Source: Clostridium saccharobutylicum DSM 13864 (GTDB lineage Bacteria > Bacillota > Clostridia > Clostridiales > Clostridiaceae). From it: a DNA stretch of 64,000 bases. The notes under the pieces are model-generated. The model saw only the letters and a program-made list of their open reading frames with translations, searched no databases and was not told where the DNA came from. The stretch lies in the NCBI RefSeq assembly GCF_000473995.1, contig NC_022571.1, forward strand, positions 103,501 to 167,500, given 5' to 3'. Both the position numbers and the translations under genes were made by a program. This document shows positions 29,428 through 38,613 of the stretch, piece by piece. The first letter of the stretch is position 1. Each line of letters opens with the position of its first letter.

Positions 29428-32400
29428 ATGGTGCAAGAAATGAGATTGAAGGGGTTATTACAGCCCTTGGAAAGTAGTGAACAATTTGAAAATATTATAA
29501 AAGGCATTGAAGCAAAAAGATATCCTATTGGTGTTTATGGAACATCAGAATCAGGAAGAGGATATGTTATAGATAGTATTTTTGAAAATATAGATAAATC
29601 TATGATAATTGCTACCCAAAGTGATATGGAAGCAAAGAATCTTTATGAAGATTTAATATTGTATACTAATGAGGTGTACTACTTTCCGGCTAAGGAAATG
29701 GTTTTCTATAATATAGATGCTATTTCAGGAGATTTAAGATGGGCAAGACTAAAAGTAATAAATGAAATATTAAATAAAAAGAAAAAAATAATAGTAACAT
29801 CAATAGATTCATTTGCAGCTAAATATACTCCACATAAATTATTTGTAGAGTATAGCATGCATCTTAAAGAAAATGATGAAATTAATATTGTGGAGATATC
29901 AAAAAAATTGATTCAATCAGGATATGAGAGAGTAGAAATGGTTGAAGGAAAAGGCCAATTCTCATTAAGAGGTGGAATCTTAGATGTGTTCCCAACATGT
30001 TCAACTTATCCATATAGAGTTGAACTTTTTGGTGATGAAATAGAATCTATTAGAACATTTAATATAGAATCTCAAAGAAGTATTGAGAAGGTAAAAAAAA
30101 TAGATATATTTCCAGCAAAAGAGATAATTATATCAGAAGAAGCATTATCTCTCGGTCGTGATAGATTAAGGGATGACTTTGAGAAAATTACATCAAATGA
30201 TAAAGATAGTGAAAGAGTAGATAAACTAAGAAAAATATTAAATAAGAATTTAGAATCACTAGAAGAAAAATCATCTTTTGAAACAATAGATAGTTATTTA
30301 CCATATTTCTCTGAAACTACGGAAAGTTTTTTTGATTATTTTAAGGATTATTTTTTTGTAGTAAATGATGTTCAAAGATGCAAGGGTAAATTGGAATCAA
30401 TATATTTAGAATTTGAAGAAAACTTTACTGCTTTCTCGCAAAGGGGGGATATATTCCCAAGACAAGGAGAACTTTTAATAAGTAAAGAAGAAGTGTTTGA
30501 ATCATTTGAAGGAAAAAATATTGTTTTCTTTGAATCATTAACAAAGGCTAATGATTGGCTAAAACCATTTGTAACAGTTAATGTATCACAAGTAACCTTA
30601 AATAATTATCAAGGACAATTAGATTTATTAATTGATGATATATTAAGTAAAAAAAGTTTAGGATATAAAACGTTGATATTATCTGGAACAAGGGCAAGAG
30701 GAGAACGTTTAGTTGCTACGCTTAGAGATAGAGGAATAGAAAGTTCTTATCGAGACACAATTGATGATATTCAATATGGTGAGGTTGTAATTACATTTGG
30801 AAATCAGTTAAAAGGATTTGAATATCCTGAATATAAAATATGTTTAATATCTGATAGAGAGGTATTTGGAGAAGCGAAGAGAAAAATTAAAAATAAGAAA
30901 TCCAAGAAAAAAGGGGTTTCTAAAATAAAAAGTTTTGCTGAACTAAAGCCTGGTGATTATGTAGTTCATGCTAATCATGGTATCGGTGTATATAAGGGAA
31001 TTAAGCAAATTGATGTTGCAGGACACAAAAGAGATTATTTAGATATCGTGTATGATAAGGGAGATAAGCTATATGTTCCTGTAGAACAGCTTGATTTAAT
31101 TCAAAAGTATATTGGAAATGAAGGAAAGTCTCCAAAAGTTAATAAGCTTGGAAGTGCTGAATGGCAAAAGGCAAAAGCTAAAGTTAGGAAATCAATTAAT
31201 GAAATCGCAGAGGATTTAGTTAAGCTTTATGCAATGAGAACAACAGTAAAGGGACATAAATTTTCTAAAGATACAGAATGGCAAAAACAATTTGAAGATG
31301 AATTCCCATTTGAGGAAACTCCAGATCAATTAACTTCATTAGAGGAAATAAAGTTAGATATGGAATGCGATAAGCCTATGGATAGACTTTTGTGTGGTGA
31401 TGTTGGATATGGAAAAACAGAAGTTGCGTTAAGGGCGGCATTTAAAGCAGTTATGGATGGTAAGCAAGTCGCACTTTTAGTTCCAACTACTATTTTGGCG
31501 GAACAACATTATAAGAATATGAAAAATAGATTTTCTGATTTCCCTATAAAAATAGATATGGTTAGTAGATTTAGAACAACAAAACAACAAAATGAAACTC
31601 TTAAAAAAGTAAAAGAAGGAAATGTAGATATTTTAATAGGAACACATAGATTAGTGTCTAAGGATATTCAATTTAAAGATTTAGGACTTCTTATAGTAGA
31701 TGAAGAGCAAAGATTTGGAGTGAAACAAAAGGAAAAGATTAAAAATATCAAAAAAAATATTGATGTTTTAACCTTGAGTGCAACACCTATACCAAGAACT
31801 CTTCATATGTCATTAAGCGGTGTTAGAGATATTTCAGTTATAGAAACTCCACCGGAAGAAAGATATCCAGTTCAAACTTATGTTGTAGAACAAAATGATC
31901 AGCTTATAAGAGATGCAATACTTAGAGAAATAGGTAGAGGTGGTCAAGTTTATTTTGTTTATAACAGAGTTGAGGATATTGAAAGAATAGCCAAGTATGT
32001 ACAAGGATTAGTTCCAGAAAGCAAAGTTGGAATTGCTCATGGACAAATGGCTGAAAGGCAACTAGAAAAAGAAATGTTTGACTTTATGGCTGGAGAATAC
32101 AATGTATTGGTATGTACAACTATAATAGAAACAGGAATGGATATTCAAAATGTTAATACAATAATAATTTATGATTCAGATAAAATGGGATTATCACAAC
32201 TTTATCAATTAAGAGGTAGAGTAGGAAGATCAAATAGGATAGCATATGCATATCTTTTATATACAAAAGATAAGGTTTTGACAGAAGTTGCAGAAAAAAG
32301 GCTTAAAGCACTAAAAGATTTTACTGAATTAGGTTCTGGTTTCAAGATTGCTATGAGAGATCTTGAAATAAGAGGTGCAGGTAACATGATGGGTTCATCT

Positions 32401-32940
32401 CAACATGGTCATATGGCTTCAATAGGATATGATTTATATTGTAGGATGCTTGAAGATACGGTTAAGTTAATTAAAGGCGAAATTCAAAAGGAGCCAGTAG
32501 AAACAACTGTAGATGTAAAAGTTGATGCGTTTATATCAGAAAACTATATAGATGACGAAATTCAAAAAATCGAAGTGTATAAGAAAATTGCCGCAATTGA
32601 TGGTATAGAAGATTATAATGATATAAAAGAAGAATTAGAAGACAGATATTCTAAAATTCCAGAACCAGTTTATAATTTAATGGATATTGCATATATAAAG
32701 AGCCAAGCTAAATCGATTTTTATAGAAGAAATAAAGGAAACTCCTAAAGAGATAATATTTAGATTTGCTGAGGGAGAGAGCGAATACAAGAACATATTTA
32801 AATCTTTAATTGAAAAATATAAAGATAGTGTAGTATTAAAATTTGGATTAAATCCATATTTTGCATTTAAATTAAAAAATATAAAGATGGAAAATAAATT
32901 AGAATTCTTGAAGAATGTATTCAATGACATAATATTGTAA
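29428..32940 (+). CDS. mfd: Transcription-repair coupling factor
   Basis: 1170-residue Mfd that pushes stalled RNA polymerase off DNA and recruits UvrA. Order of domains: UvrB-like N-terminal part, RNA-polymerase-interacting (CarD-like) domain containing GDYVVHANHGIGVYKGI, then a RecG-type helicase with Walker A GDVGYGKTE (657-665), DEEQ box (758-761), SATPIPRT and RGRVGRS, and the C-terminal TRCF domain. All parts are present without frameshift. Coupled to pth upstream; prsA follows after its own gap. Confidence 0.97.
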   Translation: MVQEMRLKGLLQPLESSEQFENIIKGIEAKRYPIGVYGTSESGRGYVIDSIFENIDKSMIIATQSDMEAKNLYEDLILYTNEVYYFPAKEMVFYNIDAISGDLRWARLKVINEILNKKKKIIVTSIDSFAAKYTPHKLFVEYSMHLKENDEINIVEISKKLIQSGYERVEMVEGKGQFSLRGGILDVFPTCSTYPYRVELFGDEIESIRTFNIESQRSIEKVKKIDIFPAKEIIISEEALSLGRDRLRDDFEKITSNDKDSERVDKLRKILNKNLESLEEKSSFETIDSYLPYFSETTESFFDYFKDYFFVVNDVQRCKGKLESIYLEFEENFTAFSQRGDIFPRQGELLISKEEVFESFEGKNIVFFESLTKANDWLKPFVTVNVSQVTLNNYQGQLDLLIDDILSKKSLGYKTLILSGTRARGERLVATLRDRGIESSYRDTIDDIQYGEVVITFGNQLKGFEYPEYKICLISDREVFGEAKRKIKNKKSKKKGVSKIKSFAELKPGDYVVHANHGIGVYKGIKQIDVAGHKRDYLDIVYDKGDKLYVPVEQLDLIQKYIGNEGKSPKVNKLGSAEWQKAKAKVRKSINEIAEDLVKLYAMRTTVKGHKFSKDTEWQKQFEDEFPFEETPDQLTSLEEIKLDMECDKPMDRLLCGDVGYGKTEVALRAAFKAVMDGKQVALLVPTTILAEQHYKNMKNRFSDFPIKIDMVSRFRTTKQQNETLKKVKEGNVDILIGTHRLVSKDIQFKDLGLLIVDEEQRFGVKQKEKIKNIKKNIDVLTLSATPIPRTLHMSLSGVRDISVIETPPEERYPVQTYVVEQNDQLIRDAILREIGRGGQVYFVYNRVEDIERIAKYVQGLVPESKVGIAHGQMAERQLEKEMFDFMAGEYNVLVCTTIIETGMDIQNVNTIIIYDSDKMGLSQLYQLRGRVGRSNRIAYAYLLYTKDKVLTEVAEKRLKALKDFTELGSGFKIAMRDLEIRGAGNMMGSSQHGHMASIGYDLYCRMLEDTVKLIKGEIQKEPVETTVDVKVDAFISENYIDDEIQKIEVYKKIAAIDGIEDYNDIKEELEDRYSKIPEPVYNLMDIAYIKSQAKSIFIEEIKETPKEIIFRFAEGESEYKNIFKSLIEKYKDSVVLKFGLNPYFAFKLKNIKMENKLEFLKNVFNDIIL

Positions 32941-33067
32941 CAAACATATGATATAAATATATATATTGAGTAAAATTAGTGTAAAAAAATTGAATTGTAA
33001 AGTTAATATTGATATACTAATATCATAACTTTTTACAGCAAATTTATGAATAAGTGAGGGGAAAATT

Positions 33068-34102
33068 TTGAAAAGATTAAAGAAAATTGTTGCAGCAGCA
33101 GTAATAGGTATGGTTGCAGTGTCTGTTATGGGATGCAAGATGATTGAAAAGACACCTGAAGCGATACAACAAACGGTATATGCAGAAGTTGGAAATGAAA
33201 AAATAACAAAGGCTGATTTAGATAACGAATTAAAATCAACTGTTGAGTCAATAAAGCAAAAATATGGAGAGGATTATGAAAATAATGCTCAAATAAAAGA
33301 TCAACTTAAGCAAATGAAGCAACAAGCTTTAAATGCAATGGTAAATGAAAAATTAATGATACAACAGGCAGATTCATTAGGCGTAAATCCATCAGAAGAT
33401 GACTTAAATAGCGAAGTAGATAAAAATATACAAACTCTTAAGAGTCAATATCCACAAGAAGGACAATTTGAACAACTATTACAAGCAAATGGATATACAG
33501 AAGATTCATTTAGAGATTATCAAAAGAAACAAGTATTAGTTAAGAAAGTTTATGATGAAATAGTTAAAGATGTGACTGTTTCAGATGACGATGTTAAATC
33601 ATATTATGATGAAAATAAAGATAGCAAATATTCACAAGGTGCTGGCGCAAATGCATCACATATTTTAATTGCAGAAAAAAATGCTGATGGTTCTTCAATA
33701 GATTATGACAAATCATTAGAAAAAGCAAAAGAAATAAAAGCTAAGTTAGATGCAGGCGGAGATTTTGCACAGTTAGCAAAAGACAATTCAACAGATGGAA
33801 GTAAGGATTCAGGTGGAAGCTTAGGATTTGTAGCTTATGATAAAGCTAATTACGATAAAGATTTCTTAGCTGCATTTAAAAATTTAAAAGAAGGACAAAT
33901 TTCAGATCCAGTAAAAACTCAATTCGGATATCATATAATTAAAGCTACTGGATTAAAGGGTGCACAAGTAACTCCTTTAGATGAAGTCAAGGACGATATT
34001 AAAAGTGAATTATTACAACAAAAGCAAAGCGATGCCTTTAATGCTAAAATAAATGAATGGAAACAAAGTGTTAAAGTTAAAACTTATGAAGACAGATTAT
34101 AG
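33068..34102 (+). CDS. prsA: Foldase lipoprotein, parvulin-type peptidyl-prolyl isomerase
   Basis: Exported lipoprotein that helps secreted proteins fold on the outer face of the membrane. A signal peptide (KRLKKIVAAAVIGMVAVSV) ends in a lipobox with C23 (VMGC). A SurA-like N-domain follows, then a rotamase domain (about 190-300) with ASHILIAEK, GGDFAQLAKDNSTD and GYHIIKATG. Start is TTG at 33068 with GAGGGG 7 bases upstream. It follows mfd as in other clostridia. The exporter locus immediately downstream may profit from this foldase, but no link is shown. Confidence 0.93.
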   Translation: MKRLKKIVAAAVIGMVAVSVMGCKMIEKTPEAIQQTVYAEVGNEKITKADLDNELKSTVESIKQKYGEDYENNAQIKDQLKQMKQQALNAMVNEKLMIQQADSLGVNPSEDDLNSEVDKNIQTLKSQYPQEGQFEQLLQANGYTEDSFRDYQKKQVLVKKVYDEIVKDVTVSDDDVKSYYDENKDSKYSQGAGANASHILIAEKNADGSSIDYDKSLEKAKEIKAKLDAGGDFAQLAKDNSTDGSKDSGGSLGFVAYDKANYDKDFLAAFKNLKEGQISDPVKTQFGYHIIKATGLKGAQVTPLDEVKDDIKSELLQQKQSDAFNAKINEWKQSVKVKTYEDRL

Positions 34103-34144
34103 TTTTGATTTACAATAGTTTTATAAAGTAAATAATAAAAAATG

Positions 34145-34196
34145 ATACCTATAGATTGTACATATGAAAAGTGTTTGGTCTATAGGTATTTTTTAT
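34145..34196 (+). terminator. Terminator after prsA
   Basis: A 12-bp stem (34145-34156 with 34178-34189, one G-U pair), 21-base loop and a T-run. Confidence 0.8.
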
Positions 34197-34460
34197 AATA
34201 CTAAAGGCTAACGACAATAAAAATACTTTCAGAAATAATGAATTTATTTGAAGAAGTAAATATTATTGCAATAAAACATACATTTAAGGGGGGGAAAGGA
34301 AAAAAATCAATATAACCAATAATATATACAAGTTATTTGCGTTTTATGGATAAATTTGTATGTTTGGAGTAAAAGGCATTTATTTAATTTAAGTATTATG
34401 AGAATATGTAATTGTAAGTAGATTAATCACTTATATAAAGAATAAAAGGAGGATGTTAAA

Positions 34461-34640
34461 ATGTTAGAATTAACACTTAACCAACAAAAACAGATAAATG
34501 GGGGGGCATACGTAGTTAGAATTTATAGAAATGGTAGTCTTATGAAAACAGTACACGGATTTAATACATTAAATCAAGCAGAAGCTTGTGCTAATATGTA
34601 TGTTAATCACGGATATAGAGCGAGAATATCTGCTGAATAA
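34461..34640 (+). CDS. Double-glycine-leader secreted peptide precursor (bacteriocin-like)
   Basis: A 59-residue gene too short for usual gene finders. AAAGGAGGATG lies 7 bases before the ATG. The leader MLELTLNQQKQINGG ends in GG, with Ile at -4 and Leu at -10 and -12, which fits leaders cut by C39 peptidases. The predicted mature part is 44 residues (AYVVRIYRNGS...GYRARISAE), has one Cys and eleven charged or histidine residues, and is not hydrophobic enough for a typical class II pore former. A C39 exporter gene follows 147 bases later. It may be a bacteriocin, a signal or another secreted microprotein. I recognise no family for the core. Confidence 0.75.
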   Translation: MLELTLNQQKQINGGAYVVRIYRNGSLMKTVHGFNTLNQAEACANMYVNHGYRARISAE

Positions 34641-34687
34641 GCTAGAAATAATTTTATTTAATTAAAATTATATTTTATCTAATAACA

Positions 34688-34726
34688 AGAAAAGCTGATT
34701 TCTAAATGAAATCAGCTTTTCTCATA
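34688..34726 (+). terminator. Terminator between peptide gene and exporter gene
   Basis: A perfect 15-bp stem (34688-34702 with 34708-34722), 5-base loop, modest T content. It would make the peptide mRNA more abundant than the read-through exporter mRNA. Confidence 0.75.
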
Positions 34727-34787
34727 AAGTTTAAAATAACATAAATGATTGATTATTATGGGAAATTATAGGATAAAAGGTGAGCAG

Positions 34788-36980
34788 ATGAATATATTTA
34801 AAAAATATTATTGCATAAAACAACATGATATGAAAGATTGTGGACCAGCATGCATAGCTACGATTTTAAAACAATATGGCTTAAAGATGCCAGTATCAAA
34901 AATAAGGGAAGTATCAGGAACAGATTTAGAAGGCACCTCAGTTTATGGACTGGTACAAGCAGCAAAAAAACTAGGATTTAGTTGCAAAGCAGTAAGGGTA
35001 GTAAAAAAAGAAGAGATATTTGATAACTTACCCCTACCTTTAATAGCACATGTTATTATAGATAATATGTTATTGCATTATGTAGTAATACATAAGATTT
35101 CTAAGAAATATATTTTAGTGGCAGATCCCGCTAAAGGTATTATTAAATATACACCAGAGGAATTTTTTAAAATATGGAGTGATATATTAATTTTAATGAT
35201 TCCTACAGCCACGTTTAAAAAGGGAGATGAAACTAAAGGGATTTTTCAAAGATTTTGGGGATTAATAAAAGTTCAAAAGGGCTTATTAATAAATATATTT
35301 ATATCATCTTTATTAATAACAATATTAGGCATGGCTGGATCATTTTATTTTCAGTTTTTAATAGATGATATACTACCCAATAATTTAAGTAAGGATTTGT
35401 TTTCAATCTCGATAGCAATGCTAGTACTAATTATTTTTAAAATTATAACAGAATTTTTTAGAAGTATTTTACTTATTTATATGGCTCAAAATATAGATAT
35501 TCCACTATTGTTAGGTTATTATAAACATGTAATAAGATTACCTATGAACTTTTTTAGTACAAGAAAAGTGGGAGAGATTATTTCGAGATTTAATGATGGT
35601 GGTAAAATAAGAGATGCAATTTCATCGGCAACTATAACTTTAATGATTGATGTTGTAATGGCATTAGCTGGAGGGATAGTCTTATATATTCAAAATTCAA
35701 AGCTATTTCTTAGCTGTTTAATTCCGATAATTTTATATTTAATTTTGATATTGAGCTTTAAAAATAAATTAAAAAAAATCAATAGAAGGGTTATGGAAGA
35801 TGATGCGACATTAACGTCCTATTTAGTAGAATCGTTAGAAGGAATAGAAACAATAAAATCTTTTAATGGTGAAAATTTGGTGGAAGTAAAGACAGAGAAT
35901 AAGTTTTTAAAGCTTATGAAGAGTTGCTTCAAACATGGATATATTCATAATCTTCAAGGGACATTAAAGAGTGTGATAAGTAGTATATTTGGTATATGTT
36001 TATTATGGTTTGGAGGTAGTTTAGTTTTAAAAGGCGAGATAACTATCGGAGAATTAATAAGTTTTAATGCATTACTTGCATATTTTATTCAACCAATAGA
36101 AAGGTTAATAAATTTGCAACCACAATTGCAAGAAGCAATGGTTGCTAGTGACAGATTAGGAGAAATATTGGACTTAGAGTTGGAAAAGTCAATAAATGAA
36201 AAAATAAAACCTAAATCATTAATTGGTGATATAATTTTAAAACATGTAAACTTTCAATATGGAGTTAGAGATAAAGTTTTAAATGATATAAGCATGAATA
36301 TAAAAAAAGGAGATAAAATAGCATTCGTTGGGGAAAGTGGTTCAGGAAAAACAACAATTGCAAAACTTTTAATGGGATTTTATAAATTAGAAGATGGAGA
36401 AATAATTATAAATAATTATAATATAAAAGACATAGATAAAAAAGTATTGAGAGATAAGGTTGGTTATATATCCCAGGATTCATTTTTCTTTTCTGGAACC
36501 ATAAGAGAGAATTTGGAATTTGCTGATAAGGATATAACTTATGAAGATATGATTTGTGCTTGTGAGAAGGCACAAATACATGAGTATATAGAAAATTTAC
36601 CTTTAAGATATGAAACAATTTTAGAAGAAAAGGGAATGAATTTATCTTGTGGGCAAAGACAAAGATTATCAATAGCTAGAGCTTTATTAAAAAAACCAGA
36701 AATATTAATAATGGATGAAGCAACATCTAATCTTGACTCCATCACAGAAAAAGCAATACAAAAGACGTTGGAAGAATGCTCGGGAAATTTAACTACAATA
36801 ATGATAGCGCATAGGTTAAGTACAATTATGAAATGCAATATGATATATGTTATAGATAAAGGAAAGATAGTAGAAGCTGGTACGCACAAAGAATTATTAG
36901 AGAAAGAAGGCTATTATTACAACTTATGGAGTGTTCAAAGTATTGATAAATCAGATAAAATACTTGTAGATAATATATGA
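34788..36980 (+). CDS. Peptidase-containing ABC transporter (C39, PCAT/LanT type)
   Basis: 730-residue exporter that cuts double-glycine leaders and pumps the peptide out. The N-terminal C39 peptidase has Q12, C18 (DCGPACI), H97 (LHYVVIH) and D113 (VADPAKG). A six-span ABC membrane domain occupies about 155-440, then the ATPase: Walker A GESGSGKTT (515-523), signature LSCGQ (619-623, Cys replacing the usual Gly), Walker B ILIMDEAT and H-loop AHRLST. ATG 34788 with AAAGGTGAG is preferred over 34749. It sits between the GG-peptide gene and a HlyD-like gene, so its cargo is almost surely that peptide. Confidence 0.94.
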   Translation: MNIFKKYYCIKQHDMKDCGPACIATILKQYGLKMPVSKIREVSGTDLEGTSVYGLVQAAKKLGFSCKAVRVVKKEEIFDNLPLPLIAHVIIDNMLLHYVVIHKISKKYILVADPAKGIIKYTPEEFFKIWSDILILMIPTATFKKGDETKGIFQRFWGLIKVQKGLLINIFISSLLITILGMAGSFYFQFLIDDILPNNLSKDLFSISIAMLVLIIFKIITEFFRSILLIYMAQNIDIPLLLGYYKHVIRLPMNFFSTRKVGEIISRFNDGGKIRDAISSATITLMIDVVMALAGGIVLYIQNSKLFLSCLIPIILYLILILSFKNKLKKINRRVMEDDATLTSYLVESLEGIETIKSFNGENLVEVKTENKFLKLMKSCFKHGYIHNLQGTLKSVISSIFGICLLWFGGSLVLKGEITIGELISFNALLAYFIQPIERLINLQPQLQEAMVASDRLGEILDLELEKSINEKIKPKSLIGDIILKHVNFQYGVRDKVLNDISMNIKKGDKIAFVGESGSGKTTIAKLLMGFYKLEDGEIIINNYNIKDIDKKVLRDKVGYISQDSFFFSGTIRENLEFADKDITYEDMICACEKAQIHEYIENLPLRYETILEEKGMNLSCGQRQRLSIARALLKKPEILIMDEATSNLDSITEKAIQKTLEECSGNLTTIMIAHRLSTIMKCNMIYVIDKGKIVEAGTHKELLEKEGYYYNLWSVQSIDKSDKILVDNI

Positions 36981-36993
36981 AGGTGGTACTGTA

Positions 36994-37515
36994 ATGAAAT
37001 ATAAGATTGAAAATTTAGAAGAGATAACAGATGCCAAAGATATAATGAATGCTTATTTAAATTCATGTTCATATAAATTATTAAAATATATATTGTATAT
37101 AGTAATGTCATTTTTGATTTGTATTATGGTTTGGTCTATATTTGCGAAAAAGACTATAGTAATCAGTGCACATGGAGAATTACATCCTAAAGATAATATT
37201 TGTAACATATATATTAAAAATACAAGTTTAGGAACTATAAAAGAAGGTGACAGAGTACAATTAGAAACTATACCTTTTTCAAAAAATGAATATGGAGTAA
37301 TAACTTCTAAATTAGAAAATATAAGTGATGATATTGTAATAGATGAAAAATCAGGAGAAAAATATTATACAGCAGATTGTAAATTAGATACTAATATACT
37401 TGTTGATAAAAGAGGAAACAATGTAAATATAAGAAATGGAATGGAAGCTAATGTGAGCATAGTAACTTACGAGACATCATATTTCAAATATATATTAAAA
37501 AAGTTAATACAATAG
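36994..37515 (+). CDS. Short HlyD-like exporter accessory protein
   Basis: 173-residue protein that starts 13 bases after the exporter stop with AAGGTGG upstream. A cytoplasmic N-terminus (about 1-28), one membrane span (about 29-50) and an outer beta-rich part ending NGMEANVSIVTYETSYFKYILKK match the two ends of bacteriocin-type HlyD adaptors. The long coiled-coil and lipoyl section of normal 400-500-residue adaptors is absent, without a frameshift. It is either a naturally minimal adaptor or an in-frame deletion. It should work with the PCAT. The HlyD relation is by layout, so moderately sure. Confidence 0.7.
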   Translation: MKYKIENLEEITDAKDIMNAYLNSCSYKLLKYILYIVMSFLICIMVWSIFAKKTIVISAHGELHPKDNICNIYIKNTSLGTIKEGDRVQLETIPFSKNEYGVITSKLENISDDIVIDEKSGEKYYTADCKLDTNILVDKRGNNVNIRNGMEANVSIVTYETSYFKYILKKLIQ

Positions 37516-37952
37516 CGTAAAGTTAGGCAAATATTAAAAAGTTATTTGTTAAAGTTAAATTGATTGTTTTATAATATCAAGACTAATAATTAGTTCATTA
37601 TAGAAAAAAATATTAATATGTTAGTCAAGAATGCAATGAGTAATAACCAATATACATGTTATTACTCGTTTTTTTGTATAGATAATTAAGAGAAAAACTA
37701 AAGTTATGCATATATCATGGGAAGCAGATGTTATGAAATTGGTATATTTACTAAAAAGTTGAAGTTTTAAAACTTAGATACATTAACGCTTTAACAAGTT
37801 TATTTATATAAAATTGTTGAAGCGTATATATGTTAAAAAATTTAGAAATAATATATAATATAAAATTTGGTTATAAGTGTATAAAATTTCTATAAATTCA
37901 AATAATAATATTGCAACTAATCAATAGAGTTTTAAAGGAGGTTATATAACCA
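37516..37952. other. Gene-free region before spoVT
   Basis: No credible gene, notably no immunity gene for the preceding peptide locus. It holds the terminator at 37638-37676 and a second hairpin (37786-37797 with 37814-37825, ACGCTTTAACAA arms with one G-U pair) of unknown role in the spoVT upstream region. Confidence 0.5.
37638..37676 (+). terminator. Terminator after the exporter accessory gene
   Basis: A 10-bp perfect stem (37638-37647 with 37658-37667) followed by a run of seven T. Confidence 0.85.
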
Positions 37953-38504
37953 ATGAAGGCAACAGGAATTGTTAGAAGAATTGATGATTTAGGAAGAGTA
38001 GTAATTCCAAAGGAAATAAGAAGAACTTTAAGAATAAGAGAAGGGGATCCACTTGAAATATTTACAGATAGAGATGGTGGGGTAATTTTAAAAAAATATT
38101 CTCCAATTGAAGAACTTACTGATTTTTCAAAGGAATATTGTGAAAGTTTACAACAAGTTATAGGTCACATTGTTTTAATAGCTGATAAGGATGCATTTGT
38201 TTCAGTTAGTGGAGTTCCTAAGAAAGAGTATATTGAAAGAAAAGTTAGCAGCGAATTAGAAAAAATAATGGATGAAAGAAAAACTGTATTATTAAATAAA
38301 TCTGCAGGTACAGTAATACCATTACATAATGATGATGATGAAGCTTCTTATACAAGTCAAGTTATTGCACCAATTATAGCAGAAGGTGATGAAATTGGTG
38401 CTGTAATTATTCTTTCAAAAGAAGTTGATGTGGAACTTGGTGATGTTGAAACAAAACTTGTTGAAACAGCAGCAGCGTTTTTAGGTAAACAAATGGAACA
38501 ATAA
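37953..38504 (+). CDS. spoVT: Stage V sporulation regulator SpoVT
   Basis: 183-residue AbrB-type regulator active in the forespore under sigma-G. The N-terminal swapped-hairpin DNA-binding domain (1-50; ATGIVRRIDDLGRVVIPKEI) is joined to a GAF-like C-terminal domain (about 55-180). AAAGGAGG precedes the ATG. Its order relative to mfd, prsA, the flippase and yabN is conserved in Firmicutes; the peptide locus is what interrupts it here. Confidence 0.96.
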   Translation: MKATGIVRRIDDLGRVVIPKEIRRTLRIREGDPLEIFTDRDGGVILKKYSPIEELTDFSKEYCESLQQVIGHIVLIADKDAFVSVSGVPKKEYIERKVSSELEKIMDERKTVLLNKSAGTVIPLHNDDDEASYTSQVIAPIIAEGDEIGAVIILSKEVDVELGDVETKLVETAAAFLGKQMEQ

Positions 38505-38613
38505 TTTTATAGAATCGTAATACATAAATTTAAAATTTTTAATAACTAAAAGTCATAATACCTCTGAACTTACAATAATAATAATTAGTAACATGTAAGT
38601 TTGGAGGTGTTTT

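Noticed and set aside
34238..34315. 25-codon frame (MNLFEEVNII...) upstream of the GG-leader peptide gene
   Set aside because: No convincing ribosome site, no GG leader and nothing recognisable; could be chance in AT-rich DNA.
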